A DNA stretch of 64,000 nucleotides from Virgibacillus salexigens (lineage in GTDB: Bacteria > Bacillota > Bacilli > Bacillales > Amphibacillaceae): contig NZ_BNEO01000001.1 of NCBI RefSeq assembly GCF_014905415.1, forward strand, positions 124,001-188,000, in the 5' to 3' direction. The notes below the pieces were generated by a model, which saw nothing but the letters and a program-made list of their open reading frames with translations, had not been told where the DNA came from and ran no database searches. Shown here piece by piece: positions 38,966 through 50,229 of the stretch; the stretch's first letter is position 1, and every line of letters starts with the position of its first letter. A program made the position numbers and the translations under genes.

Positions 38966-39720
38966 TTTGTACCTGCCTCCACTAATTGTAAGAAGGAATC
39001 TGATTTAAGGCTAGCTCCGCCTACTAATGCTCCATCAATATCCGATTGAGCTAACAATTCTTCAATATTAGCCGGTTTTACACTTCCACCGTATTGAATA
39101 ACCACTTTTTCTGCTGTTTCTGGTGAAGTAATTTTTCCAATAACTTGGCGAATATGAGCACATACTTCATTTGCCTCATCACTTGTAGCTGTTTTACCTG
39201 TACCAATTGCCCAAATCGGTTCGTAGGCAATGATTGTATCTGCTACTTGTTGATTAGATAAACCTTTTAATGCTTTTGTAACTTGGTTCTCTACATGATC
39301 CATTGTTTCATTTGCTTCACGCTGTTCTAAAGTTTCACCAACACATACAATTGGAACCAAATGATGGTTAAACGCAGCATGTGTTTTCTTGTTTACCGTT
39401 TCATCTGTCTCGTTATAATATTCTCTACGCTCAGAGTGTCCAAGAACGACATGCGAAACGCCTAAATCTTCAAGCATAGTTGGGCTAACTTCACCAGTGA
39501 ACGCTCCGCTTTCTTCATAATGCATCGTCTGAGCAGCAACTTTTAGGTTTGTATTTTTGGTTTTATCCACAATCGCTGCTAGAAATGGAAATGGAGCACA
39601 AACAATTGCCTCCACTTGTTTATCTTCAGGTACTTTCGCTGCGACCTCATCAACAAATTCATTTGCTTCGGTGGCAATTTTATTCATTTTCCAATTTCCA
39701 GCGATTACTTTCTTCCGCAT
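38962..39720 (-). CDS. tpiA: triosephosphate isomerase
   Basis: 252 residues. Catalytic Lys in AGNWKMNK, His in [11 protein letters not shown] and Glu in [15 protein letters not shown]. It interconverts dihydroxyacetone phosphate and glyceraldehyde-3-phosphate. The ATG at 39720 is preceded by AGGTG with 6-nt spacing; the GTG three codons upstream overlaps this site. It lies 21 bp after pgk and overlaps gpmI by 4 nt. Confidence 0.97.
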
Positions 39721-39741
39721 CCGTCTCACCTCATTATCGTA

Positions 39742-40923
39742 TTATTTGTCACTTAATGCTTCGACTCCAGGTAGTACTTTCCCCTCCATAAACTCTAAAG
39801 AGGCGCCTCCTCCTGTGGAAACGTGATCCATTTTATCACTTAAATCAAATTTTTCTACTGCAGCAGCAGAATCTCCACCACCAATTACAGTGTAACCTTC
39901 TGTTGTTGCTAATGCATCCGCAACAGCTTTTGTTCCATTAGCAAATGCTTCCATTTCGAATACGCCCATTGGTCCGTTCCAAATAATTAACTTGGAATCT
40001 GCCACTACCTGTGCGTATTTCTTTCTTGTCTCTGTACCAATATCTAGCGCTTCCCAATCAGCAGGAATTTGATCAATACCAACTTCTTTTGTATTCGCAG
40101 TTTCTGAAAAATCGTCTGCAACAATCACATCTACTGGAAGTATGAAGTTGACTCCCTTATCCTCTGCTTTTTTCATGAATTCTTTCGCTAGTTCAATCTT
40201 ATCTTCTTCTAACAAGGATTTTCCAACTTCATATCCTTGTGCTTTAACAAAGGTATAGGCTAGTCCGCCACCGATAATCAAATTATCTACCTTATCAAGT
40301 AAATGATCAATAACATTAATTTTATCTTTTACCTTTGCTCCACCGATAATTGCTGTAAAGGGGCGTTCAGGGTTTTCTAATGCCTTGCCGAGTACTTCAA
40401 TTTCTTTTTCCATTAAAAATCCTGCAGCGGCTGGTAATTTTTCAGCAACTCCTGTAGTAGATGCATGTGCACGATGCGCAGCCCCAAAAGCATCATTCAC
40501 ATAGTAATCAGCCATATTAGCAAATGCTTTTACAAGATCTTCACCATTCTTTTCTTCACCGGCTTCAAAGCGAACATTTTCAATTAAAATAATATCGCCT
40601 TCACTTACTTGGGAAATAGCTTCATTGACTTCATTACCATATACAGCATCCGTCTTCACTACTTCTTTTTCAATTAAATCACTTAAACGTTCTGCCACTG
40701 GATCTAGACGCAACTCTTCAACTACTTCGCCTTTAGGTCGACCAAGGTGACTTGCTAAAATGGTGATTGCCCCGTGATTTGAAAGGTATTCAATCGTTGG
40801 AAGTGCAGCTTTTATACGTGTATCATCCGTTACTTTACCTTCACTCATCGGAACGTTAAAGTCCACACGGCAAAATACTTTTTTTCCTTTGACATCAAGG
40901 TCTTTCAATGTTTTTTTGTTCAT
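39742..40923 (-). CDS. pgk: phosphoglycerate kinase
   Basis: 393 residues. N-terminal signature [14 protein letters not shown], substrate site [11 protein letters not shown] and nucleotide loop [12 protein letters not shown]. It produces ATP from 1,3-bisphosphoglycerate. GGGAGG lies before the ATG. A hairpin separates it from gap, 156 bp upstream, so part of its expression may come from a separate or processed transcript. Confidence 0.97.
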   Translation of the reverse strand: MNKKTLKDLDVKGKKVFCRVDFNVPMSEGKVTDDTRIKAALPTIEYLSNHGAITILASHLGRPKGEVVEELRLDPVAERLSDLIEKEVVKTDAVYGNEVNEAISQVSEGDIILIENVRFEAGEEKNGEDLVKAFANMADYYVNDAFGAAHRAHASTTGVAEKLPAAAGFLMEKEIEVLGKALENPERPFTAIIGGAKVKDKINVIDHLLDKVDNLIIGGGLAYTFVKAQGYEVGKSLLEEDKIELAKEFMKKAEDKGVNFILPVDVIVADDFSETANTKEVGIDQIPADWEALDIGTETRKKYAQVVADSKLIIWNGPMGVFEMEAFANGTKAVADALATTEGYTVIGGGDSAAAVEKFDLSDKMDHVSTGGGASLEFMEGKVLPGVEALSDK

Positions 40924-41040
40924 TTTATCTACCTCCCAATTTTAGGAATATGTACCATTTACTCTCATTTATTAGGGATTCCCTCAGGTGGGATCATTAA
41001 TCATTCATTTAATTCAGCAGAGCTATTTTTACACATGGAA

Positions 41041-41070
41041 ACGGAGGAGGATTTGGTTCCTCCTCCGCAA
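41041..41070 (-). terminator. hairpin between gap and pgk (attenuator or mRNA stabiliser)
   Basis: CGGAGGAGGAACC / GGATTTGGTT-type stem on the minus strand (CGGAGGAGGA with TCCTCCTCCG), followed only by TTTCC. A partial terminator or 3'-protecting stem would explain separate levels of gap. Confidence 0.65.
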
Positions 41071-41079
41071 CTCCTATTC

Positions 41080-43157
<2,078 letters not shown>

Positions 43158-43176
43158 TAAAGGACTCCTTCGCATG

Positions 43177-43212
43177 GACACAAATAGTCCCACATGGTTA
43201 TATTATGTCCCG
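43177..43212 (-). promoter_or_regulatory. CggR operator
   Basis: Minus strand: CGGGAC, 6 nt, TAAC, 4 nt, TGGGAC, 6 nt, TGTC. This is the known CGGGAC-N6-TGTC-N4-CGGGAC-N6-TGTC layout with exact spacing over 36 bp, 20 bp upstream of the cggR start codon. Confidence 0.9.
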
Positions 43213-43247
43213 GAAGCATCAAAAAAATTAATCCTTCCTTCAAATTC

Positions 43248-43275
43248 ATTATAGCAAAGATCAAAAATTTCACAA
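43248..43275 (-). promoter_or_regulatory. sigma-A promoter of the cggR-gap operon
   Basis: Minus strand TTGTGA (43270-43275), 16-nt spacer, TATAAT (43248-43253). The start falls about 30 bp ahead of the CggR operator, which would act as a roadblock. Confidence 0.7.
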
Positions 43276-43293
43276 CCAAAATGACTATAATAA

Positions 43294-43320
43294 GCAAAAA
43301 CCCTATATTAACAAGGGTTC
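43294..43320 (-). terminator. terminator of the rpoN-glutaredoxin unit
   Basis: AACCCTTGTTA / TATAGGGTT-type hairpin followed by TTTTTGC on the minus strand. Confidence 0.7.
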
Positions 43321-43353
43321 TACGCTCATTATAAGCATAGATCTGATCTTATT

Positions 43354-43602
43354 TCAATCCAGCTCGTTCGATTGTAATGCTTGCTCTAATGTGTTCCAAT
43401 TCATTTGTGAACCATCAATCGTATGTTCTCCGATAATCACATAAGGTATTCGTAAGTGATAGTTTTCTAACCATTTTTCATTATGGTGTATATTTCGTTC
43501 TTCTATATCAAATTTGTATTCTTTCATTAGAAGTTCGAGCATCATCTTCGCGTCATCACATAAAGGACAATGGTCTTTTGTATAAAATATTACGTGGCTC
43601 AT
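43354..43602 (-). CDS. glutaredoxin-like (DUF836) protein
   Basis: 82 residues with a thioredoxin-like fold and the redox motif CPLC (HCPLCDDAK, residues 11-20) plus a cis-Pro in RIPYVIIG. Small DUF836/glutaredoxin-like proteins are presumed thiol-disulfide reductants; no partner is known. It starts 1 nt after the rpoN stop codon and is cotranscribed with it. Confidence 0.85.
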   Translation of the reverse strand: MSHVIFYTKDHCPLCDDAKMMLELLMKEYKFDIEERNIHHNEKWLENYHLRIPYVIIGEHTIDGSQMNWNTLEQALQSNELD

Positions 43603-43603
43603 C

Positions 43604-44890
43604 TTAATTTTCCTTTCGCTTAGCAGAGGATGGAAGATTTAATTGTTTACGGTACTTCATAATTGTTCTCCGTGCTATTTCAATTCCATGCTCTTGGTAT
43701 AGTTTATCCATTAATTTTTTATCTGATAAGGGCTTTTGTTTATTTTCATTATCAATAAATTCAGTGATAAGACGTTTTATAACAAAGGTTGAAGTCTTTG
43801 AACCATTTTTCTGCTGAATACCTGTCTGTAAGAAGAAATTTAACGGCAACACACCATTCGGTGTTTGCACATATTTATTAGAAATGGCTCTGCTTATTGT
43901 TGATATATGCAAATCCAGGTAATCAGCAATTTCTTTTAATGTTAATGGCTGAAGGAAATGGATGCCATTCTCAAAAAAAAGATATTGTTTTTCCATAATA
44001 CATTGAATTACGCGCTCTAACGTATTTCTCCGATACGAAATTGCTTTTTTTAAATCTTCAACTTGTTTCCATTTATTCTTGAGATAATCTACCGTTTGCT
44101 TTTCCCTATCCATGAGTTGCTTGTAATCTTGATTTAGCTGTAATGTTGGAGAGCCCCATGAAAAGAATGTAACTACCCACTTACCACTTTCCTTGAAAAT
44201 AGATGCCTCCGGAATAATGTAGCTCGACTGTTTAGTAGATAATAGCTGACCGGGTTTAGGATGGCAATTCTTGATTTCTTCAAGCAATTCGCTAATGTAA
44301 GATTCTGGCAGCTGGTAGCTAGATGAAATGGTAGGAATCTCTTCTTGAGCAATCCAATCCAGATGATTTTCCAACAGATCTTCTAAAAAAAGTGGATCGT
44401 GCATGGATGTGTCCAATTGCAAACGAATACACTCGCTTAATGATCTCGCTCCAATCCCTGCAGGCTCTAATGATTGGATATGCAAAAGCGCCTGTTCCAC
44501 ATGATTTATAGTGGAGTGACATTTCTCCGCCCAAAGCTCCATTTCGACTTCTAGGTAACCGCTTTCATTTAATGAATCGATACCAAATAAAACCAACGGC
44601 CTTATTTCCTCGGCAATATCCAGCATGAATAATTGCTTCTTTAGTTGTTCATACATGTTCAATTCCTTCGCATTAATTTCCCCAGCAGCTGTATTATTAT
44701 CAGCTGATGAATGATAATATGTTAAATCATCCTGGTATTGGATTTCGTCAATTAATGGATTTTCTTTCTCAACTTCTTTGATATAATCCATTAATTCTAT
44801 ACTGGAGAATTGCAGAATTTGAATTGACTGCATAAGGGATTGATTCATCTTCCATTTTAGAACTTGTTCATTAACAAGTTGTAATTTCAT
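43604..44890 (-). CDS. rpoN: RNA polymerase sigma-54 factor
   Basis: 428 residues. N-terminal activator-interaction region (KMNQSLMQSIQILQFSSIELMDYI, Gln/Leu-rich), core-binding region and C-terminal DNA-binding part ending in the RpoN box ARRTIMKYRKQL. It recognises -24/-12 promoters and needs AAA+ activators. One such promoter and activator are found at 54962-56560. The ATG at 44890 has GAGAGGG upstream; the longer frame from 44911 lacks a site. Called SigL in B. subtilis. Confidence 0.95.
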   Translation of the reverse strand: MKLQLVNEQVLKWKMNQSLMQSIQILQFSSIELMDYIKEVEKENPLIDEIQYQDDLTYYHSSADNNTAAGEINAKELNMYEQLKKQLFMLDIAEEIRPLVLFGIDSLNESGYLEVEMELWAEKCHSTINHVEQALLHIQSLEPAGIGARSLSECIRLQLDTSMHDPLFLEDLLENHLDWIAQEEIPTISSSYQLPESYISELLEEIKNCHPKPGQLLSTKQSSYIIPEASIFKESGKWVVTFFSWGSPTLQLNQDYKQLMDREKQTVDYLKNKWKQVEDLKKAISYRRNTLERVIQCIMEKQYLFFENGIHFLQPLTLKEIADYLDLHISTISRAISNKYVQTPNGVLPLNFFLQTGIQQKNGSKTSTFVIKRLITEFIDNENKQKPLSDKKLMDKLYQEHGIEIARRTIMKYRKQLNLPSSAKRKEN

Positions 44891-45040
44891 ACATACCCTC
44901 TCCCAAATCAACTGCCGTTTCTTTTATTTTGACACAAATTTGCTTTTCCTTCTAGTCTATTTTATACAGCGAAATTTTTTACTTCATAAAACTATGCTAT
45001 ACTTACTATTCAGAATGACTAAAAAAGGGGTAGATTTTCT

Positions 45041-45430
45041 ATGATCGAAGTATACACAGATGGTGCAGCCAATGGAGATCCAGGGCAAAGTGGTGCTGGT
45101 ATTTATATGAAACAAGGAAAATCAACCTTTGAGTATACAATTCCACTAGGCATTCTTTCCAATCATGAAGCTGAATTCTTTGCAGTTATAAAAGCATTGG
45201 AAATATGTAAAGAACAATTCCCTGATGAAATATTATCGTTTCGTTCCGATTCCAAATTGGTTGTAGAGACAATTGAAAAACGTTTTACAAGAAACCCAAA
45301 ATATATGCCTTTATTAGAAGTGATTCTTACAGAAACTGAGCACTTCCCTTATTTCTTTATAAAATGGATTCCTGAAAAGCAAAATATTCACGCGGATAAA
45401 TTGTCTCGACAGGCAATTCATTTACATTGA
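45041..45430 (+). CDS. ribonuclease HI-family protein
   Basis: 129 residues. The acidic active-site residues of RNase HI are present: Asp7 in YTDGAANGDPG, Glu45 in NHEAEFF, Asp70 in FRSDSKLV and a C-terminal Asp in NIHADKLSR. It is similar to the YpdQ/YpeP-type short RNase H proteins of Bacillaceae, some of which have lost activity; here the residues are intact, so cleavage of RNA in RNA-DNA hybrids is plausible. AAGGGGT precedes the ATG. Single gene. Confidence 0.82.
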   Translation: MIEVYTDGAANGDPGQSGAGIYMKQGKSTFEYTIPLGILSNHEAEFFAVIKALEICKEQFPDEILSFRSDSKLVVETIEKRFTRNPKYMPLLEVILTETEHFPYFFIKWIPEKQNIHADKLSRQAIHLH

Positions 45431-45683
45431 ATCCCAATGAATTACGCTTCCTGTCCCCACCTCTAGCATAAACCTAAATTGCAATTTAATCCGTCGGCTT
45501 CCTTCACCGTGAGCAGAAAACAATACCTACCATAGATTGAACTTGCCCTCTACCTAGAACATTTACTTGGATACGGATTATAATAAGAATAAGGTATTCA
45601 TTTTTTTAAAGCTTCTTAGAGAGTTTGTAGACACTCCTATCTTCTACACGGACTTTTAATCCAGGCTATATGGTGCCTCTACC

Positions 45684-45977
45684 CTAAACATTTACCCAGT
45701 ATTTTGATCCATCTTTGTTTCGTTTCATAAAACCATAATCAATTAGATATCTTCTAATTATCGCAAAATCACGATAAATTCTTTTTAGTACATCATTTAC
45801 TTCTTTCTCTGTATAATTTTTGGTTTGATCAAATCGAGTGATTATATGTTGTAAGATAATTAGCTTTCGTTTTTCTTTACTAGGAAATGTTTCAATTGGT
45901 CCATCTGCACCCTTTTTAAAAAACGTACGTAACACCTTTTCTTGTTCTTCCATAGTTGCAACATATCGTTTATCCAA
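45684..45977 (-). CDS. DUF2087 protein
   Basis: 97 residues. The whole length fits DUF2087 (LRTFFKKGADGPIETFPSKEKRKLIIL, EKEVNDVLKRIYRDFAIIRRYLIDYGFM), a winged-helix-like domain often found at the C-terminus of ArsR-type regulators. It may bind nucleic acid, but the role is unknown. The start is TTG, 7 nt after AAGGAGG. Confidence 0.8.
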   Translation of the reverse strand: MDKRYVATMEEQEKVLRTFFKKGADGPIETFPSKEKRKLIILQHIITRFDQTKNYTEKEVNDVLKRIYRDFAIIRRYLIDYGFMKRNKDGSKYWVNV

Positions 45978-46310
45978 CCTTTTTCCCTCCTTGTGAAAAT
46001 GTATAAATGCTCGCTATATATCTTTATCCTAATCACAACGAATGAAAATAGGCCTGACTCCAGCGGAACAACACGGATTATAAGCTCATAAGCTACACCC
46101 AGTGGAAGTGCTTTTACTTCCCGGGTTAGCCATTGCTGCGTCCGCAAAGAGCAGTGCCTATTTCAGTTGGTTTAGCGAATAAATCGATAATTACTAAGAG
46201 CTAAATATCTCATCCTCTGAAGTCATAATAAAATCACCGATCTATTATAGAATTTGGCTTAATCCATTGAAGGATGATTTCCTCCTTGTGAAATTATTGA
46301 TCGTTGTTAT
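45978..46310. other. intergenic region without a recognised gene
   Basis: About 330 bp. It carries the DUF2087 ribosome site at one end. Near 46285, downstream of the symporter stop codon, a second copy of TTTCACAAGGAGG leads to no reading frame. It is probably decayed sequence. Confidence 0.5.
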
Positions 46311-47840
46311 TCACTCTCGATAACCTGTATTTGCTTTTACTTGTACCTCTGCAAATCGTTTTAAATCCGCTTCCTTCGAAAATACCGTTCCCAAGTATCC
46401 ACCAATAAATCCTAAAGGAACAGATATTAAAGCTGGATTAGTAAGTGGAAAAATAGGTTCACCAACTAATATGGCGGCTCCTTCTGTAGGAGAAAATACA
46501 TTTGGACTTATGGATACCAAGATAATGGCGGAAAGTAAACCAAATAGCATGCCTGTAATTGCACCAGTTGTATTGAACCGTTTCCAATAAATGGTATAAA
46601 GGATAACAGGTAGATTCGCACTAGCGGCTACACAAAACGCTAACGACACCAAAAATGCAACATTCATGGTTTGGGCGAATAAAGCACATAAAATTGAGAA
46701 AACAGAGACACCTAAAGAAGCATACCGTGCAGCAATCATTTGTTGTTTATCTGTGGCCTTTCCTTTTTTAATAATTTGGCCATATATGTCATGCGCAAAT
46801 GCAGAAGCACCAGATAAAACCAATCCTGCAACAACAGCAAGAATGGTTGCAAATGCTACTGCTGAAACGAACGACATGAGTAGATTACCACCAAGAGCCT
46901 CTGCTAATAATGGTGCTGCCATATTCCCTGCTGGATTGGCTGCAGTAATAAGCTCTTCTCCTACAAAAGCAGCTGCTCCAAACCCTAAGAAGATGGTCAG
47001 TACATAAAATATCCCTACAACCCACGTAGCTGTAACAACAGAACTCCTTGCTGTTTTTGCATTTTTCACAGTAAAAAACCGCATCAAGATATGAGGCAAT
47101 CCTGCTGTTCCAAGCACTAAGGCTAACATTAATGAAATCGTATCGAGTGGTACTTTATACTTTAAGCCAGGATTTAAGTAATCAGCGCCATGGCTTGTCA
47201 CGGTTTTCATTTCACTAAACATACCTAGAATATTAAAGTTAAACTTAGCCAATACCATAAATGCTATGATTACTGTACCAATCATCAATAAAACTGCTTT
47301 TATTATTTGTACCCAGCTAGTAGCTGTCATTCCACCAAATAATACATAAATTGTCATCATGACTCCAACAATTAATACGGCTATCCAATAATCAATATCA
47401 AATAATAGCTGAATTAATGCACCTGCTCCAACAAGCTGTGCAATCATGTAAAAAATCACAATCGTAATTGTACTTAAAGCTGCGATCGCTCTTACTTTTT
47501 TAGCATCGAATCGTGCATTAATCATATCGGCGAGTGTGTATTTCCCTAAATTCCGTAATGGCTCTGCAACTAAAAACATTACAACTAAGTAGGCAATTAA
47601 AAAACCAATGCTATAAAAAAATCCATCGAAACCATAAAGTGCAATTGCTCCGGCAATACCTAAAAACGAAGCGGCTGATAAATAGTCCCCTGCAATAGCA
47701 AGTCCATTTTGCCAGCCAGTTAAACCTCCTCCTGCCGTATAAAAATCACCAGTCGTCTGTGTTTTTTTAGCAGCGTAATATGTGATAACTAGTGTGGCAA
47801 GGACAATTGCTAAAAACAATGTAATAACGGTCGCATTCAT
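46311..47840 (-). CDS. sodium/solute (acetate-type) symporter, ActP/YwcA-like
   Basis: 509 residues, about 13 membrane helices, solute:sodium symporter family. YYAAKKTQTTGDFYTAGGGLTGWQNGLAIAGDYLSAASFLG at the N-terminus is the ActP/acetate permease pattern. It probably takes up acetate or other short monocarboxylates; glyoxylate and ketone-body genes nearby fit this. It overlaps the upstream DUF485 gene by 4 nt (ATGA). Confidence 0.88.
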   Translation of the reverse strand: MNATVITLFLAIVLATLVITYYAAKKTQTTGDFYTAGGGLTGWQNGLAIAGDYLSAASFLGIAGAIALYGFDGFFYSIGFLIAYLVVMFLVAEPLRNLGKYTLADMINARFDAKKVRAIAALSTITIVIFYMIAQLVGAGALIQLLFDIDYWIAVLIVGVMMTIYVLFGGMTATSWVQIIKAVLLMIGTVIIAFMVLAKFNFNILGMFSEMKTVTSHGADYLNPGLKYKVPLDTISLMLALVLGTAGLPHILMRFFTVKNAKTARSSVVTATWVVGIFYVLTIFLGFGAAAFVGEELITAANPAGNMAAPLLAEALGGNLLMSFVSAVAFATILAVVAGLVLSGASAFAHDIYGQIIKKGKATDKQQMIAARYASLGVSVFSILCALFAQTMNVAFLVSLAFCVAASANLPVILYTIYWKRFNTTGAITGMLFGLLSAIILVSISPNVFSPTEGAAILVGEPIFPLTNPALISVPLGFIGGYLGTVFSKEADLKRFAEVQVKANTGYRE

Positions 47841-48187
47841 TCTCGTTCTCCTCCTAATTGATCTTCAATAATTTCATCCGATTGACGATCAAACTGGGCT
47901 GATTTCTTCACATAGATAATGCAGAAAACCCAAGTCATAATAAATTGCGCAAAAGCAAACAACCATGCCCACGATATATCCCCTATCGCTGGAGTATTCA
48001 AAAAGGTAGTATAAGAAGTTAGAACTGGAAGTAGAAAATAAAACACTAAAAAGAAAATGGTAAGGGGAATAATAAATCGTTTTCGTCTTGTAATTAAGTC
48101 CTTAAATGAAGCACTTTCAGCCACCTGTTGATAATCAGGTTTTGTTTCTTGATACGACAATTCTTTGTAATCGCTTCCAACGTTCAT
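47837..48187 (-). CDS. DUF485 small membrane protein, symporter partner (YwcB-like)
   Basis: 116 residues with two membrane helices (about 43-64 and 78-100). DUF485 proteins (YjcH/YwcB) are always coupled to ActP-type symporters and may assist assembly or activity. The ATG at 48187 follows AAGGAGG by 7 nt; the longer frame from 48241 lies in the leader hairpin. It is followed by the symporter with a 4-nt overlap. Confidence 0.85.
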   Translation of the reverse strand: MNVGSDYKELSYQETKPDYQQVAESASFKDLITRRKRFIIPLTIFFLVFYFLLPVLTSYTTFLNTPAIGDISWAWLFAFAQFIMTWVFCIIYVKKSAQFDRQSDEIIEDQLGGERE

Positions 48188-48206
48188 ATTGTTTCCTCCT
48201 TTTTTC

Positions 48207-48232
48207 CTGCTATTACTTAAAATAGCAGGCTT
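48207..48232 (-). repeat. leader hairpin before the DUF485-symporter operon
   Basis: CCTGCTATT / AATAGCAGG with a 6-nt loop, directly upstream of the AAGGAGG site. It could protect the mRNA or tune translation; no T-run for termination. Confidence 0.55.
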
Positions 48233-48357
48233 ATTTTTCAATAACCAAATCGTATACTAATTTAAAACAATATTCAATAAATTATAAAAATTAAACCGGA
48301 ATTTAGTAAAATAGTTGGATGCCTTCAAGGGACTCTTATAGCTTATAAACTTATCAA

Positions 48358-48404
48358 TAAAATAAGGCCTTCCATACATATATGCTGGTAAGGCCTTTGT
48401 TATT
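48358..48404 (-). terminator. terminator of the FAH-family gene
   Basis: AAGGCCTTACCAGCATA pairs with TATGTATGGAAGGCCTT on the minus strand, followed by ATTTT. Confidence 0.75.
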
Positions 48405-48417
48405 ATCATCGTAAAGA

Positions 48418-49344
48418 TTATTCAACTACTTTATTTTCCATGTGTCCAATCTGTTCAACTTCAACTCCTACTACATCCCCATCTTGGAGAAACTGGGCAG
48501 GATTTCTAGCAAAGCCAACTCCATTAGGAGTACCTGTCATAATGATATCCCCTGGTTTCAATGTTATCAGTCTTGATATAAACTGGATAAGAAATGGGAT
48601 ATCGAATATGAGATTACTTGTATTCGATGATTGTCGTTCCTCACCATTTACAAATGATTTAATCTGTAAGTTCGCAGGATCTGTTATTTCATCAGTAGTT
48701 ACTATACATGGCCCAATAGGTGTAGACCGATCTAACGTCTTTCCTTGTAGCCATTGCGGTGTCCGTTTTTGTAGGTCTCTAGCTGTTGTATCATTTCCAA
48801 TGGTATATCCAGCGATATACTGAAATGCCTCATCCTTGAGTACTTTTGATGCCTCTTTTCCAATTACCACTGCGAGTTCTACTTCATAGTCAAGTTCTTT
48901 TGTAAACGCAGGCTTTTCAATATAAGCTTCTGGTCCAATTAATGCATTATCGTACTTGGCAAACAATACAGGAAACTCTGGAATATCTCCCTTCATTTCT
49001 TCTACATGATCAGCATAGTTTTTTCCAATACATATAATTTTTGAAGGAGAAGGAACTGGAGTTTCTAACCGTAGTTCTTCTCGGTTCATTCGTAACTCTA
49101 TTGCTTCTTGCTCTAAGTTATAGTTTAATGCCTTTTGCGCTTTCTCAATTGCTGGGATACCTCTTGTAAAAAAATGTTGCGGATTAGATGGAAGTTCTTG
49201 TTCTAATTGGTCTACTGACTTCTCCTCATGTACGGAGATCAGATACTGTTTGTATGCATCTTGTAAATCCAATACTTGATCATTAATTAGGCAGCCAACT
49301 CTCGACTCATCCAATTCTTTCAACTGATAATTCACTAACTTCAT
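48418..49344 (-). CDS. fumarylacetoacetate hydrolase (FAH) family protein
   Basis: 308 residues. The C-terminal FAH domain begins at IICIGKNYADHVEEM (about residue 103) and holds the metal ligands in ELDYEVELAVVIG and YTIGNDTTARDLQ. The C-terminal LKPGDIIMTGTPNGVGF is the usual signature. Such enzymes split or decarboxylate beta-diketo acids such as fumarylpyruvate, acylpyruvates or oxaloacetate. The exact substrate is not evident. The N-terminal 100 residues are a FAH_N-like lid. Single gene with its own terminator. Confidence 0.88.
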   Translation of the reverse strand: MKLVNYQLKELDESRVGCLINDQVLDLQDAYKQYLISVHEEKSVDQLEQELPSNPQHFFTRGIPAIEKAQKALNYNLEQEAIELRMNREELRLETPVPSPSKIICIGKNYADHVEEMKGDIPEFPVLFAKYDNALIGPEAYIEKPAFTKELDYEVELAVVIGKEASKVLKDEAFQYIAGYTIGNDTTARDLQKRTPQWLQGKTLDRSTPIGPCIVTTDEITDPANLQIKSFVNGEERQSSNTSNLIFDIPFLIQFISRLITLKPGDIIMTGTPNGVGFARNPAQFLQDGDVVGVEVEQIGHMENKVVE

Positions 49345-49497
49345 TTCCTTACACTCCTTTCCTTTTTAAGGCAAACCATTGTAATATTTTAAAAATACAG
49401 GGAATTCCTCCTATTGTCTAGGTATAGTTTAAACAGGAAATTATCGTTCTTTTTTTATATAATGTTATATAAGATATTGTACAAGGAGGGTAAAAAC

Positions 49498-50145
49498 TTG
49501 GACACCAATACGATTATTGAGTTAGCAGAGAGTGTTAACATACAGAATGAAAAACAATCATTAACCGTTGCTGAGAAACATCCATCATTAGAAGTTATTG
49601 GTGTAGGACGTAGTGCGGTTGTCTTTAAAATCAAGTCTACTTCCAAGGCCCTCAAAGTCTTTCCACCAGAATACGAACACATTGCATCAGAGGAAGCAGA
49701 AATTTATCAATTATTAAATGAAAACTCTTTTTTCCCTAAATTATATCAATCCGGAAAAAATTATCTACTAATCGATTATATTAATGGATACACATTATAT
49801 GACTGTTTAACACTTGGCATTCCATTAACAGAAGAAAATATAAAAGAGGCAGACTTTGCTTTAAAACTCGCTAAACAGCAAGGGTTAAATCCCTCGGACA
49901 TTCATTTACGAAATATTATTTTAACCCCAGAAGGAAATATAAAATTAATTGATGTTGCTCGTTTTCGACAGCTCTCACACGATCATCAATGGGATGATAT
50001 TAAATTTATGTTCTCACGTATGTATTTTAGGAAATACAGCCCTAAAAAAGTACCTGCGTTTATATTAAATGGGATTGCGTATTTATATAAGAAAAAAGTA
50101 ATACAAGTTCCGCTAATAAGATTGAAAAGGACTGACAATAAATAA
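49498..50145 (+). CDS. serine/threonine protein kinase-like protein (YrzF-like)
   Basis: 215 residues, a small kinase-fold protein. GVGRSAVVFKI is a shortened glycine loop, ALKVFPPE holds the ATP-binding Lys, SDIHLRNIIL (about residue 138) is the catalytic loop with Asp and Asn, and KLIDVARF replaces the usual DFG with DVA. It could be an active atypical kinase, similar to YrzF/YbdM of Bacillus, with unknown target. The start is TTG 8 nt after AAGGAGG; the frame extends upstream without another site. Confidence 0.75.
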   Translation: MDTNTIIELAESVNIQNEKQSLTVAEKHPSLEVIGVGRSAVVFKIKSTSKALKVFPPEYEHIASEEAEIYQLLNENSFFPKLYQSGKNYLLIDYINGYTLYDCLTLGIPLTEENIKEADFALKLAKQQGLNPSDIHLRNIILTPEGNIKLIDVARFRQLSHDHQWDDIKFMFSRMYFRKYSPKKVPAFILNGIAYLYKKKVIQVPLIRLKRTDNK

Positions 50146-50190
50146 CAAAAAACTTCTATCGAAATGGTTTTTCTTTTTTGCAGGTGACAT

Positions 50191-50228
50191 AAATAGCAGG
50201 TACAGGGTTTTTCCTGTACCTGCTATTT
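50191..50228. terminator. bidirectional terminator after gntP-type gene
   Basis: AAATAGCAGGTACAGG / CCTGTACCTGCTATTT perfect arms, just 2 bp from the permease stop codon; convergent with the kinase-like gene. Confidence 0.88.
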
Positions 50229-50229
50229 A

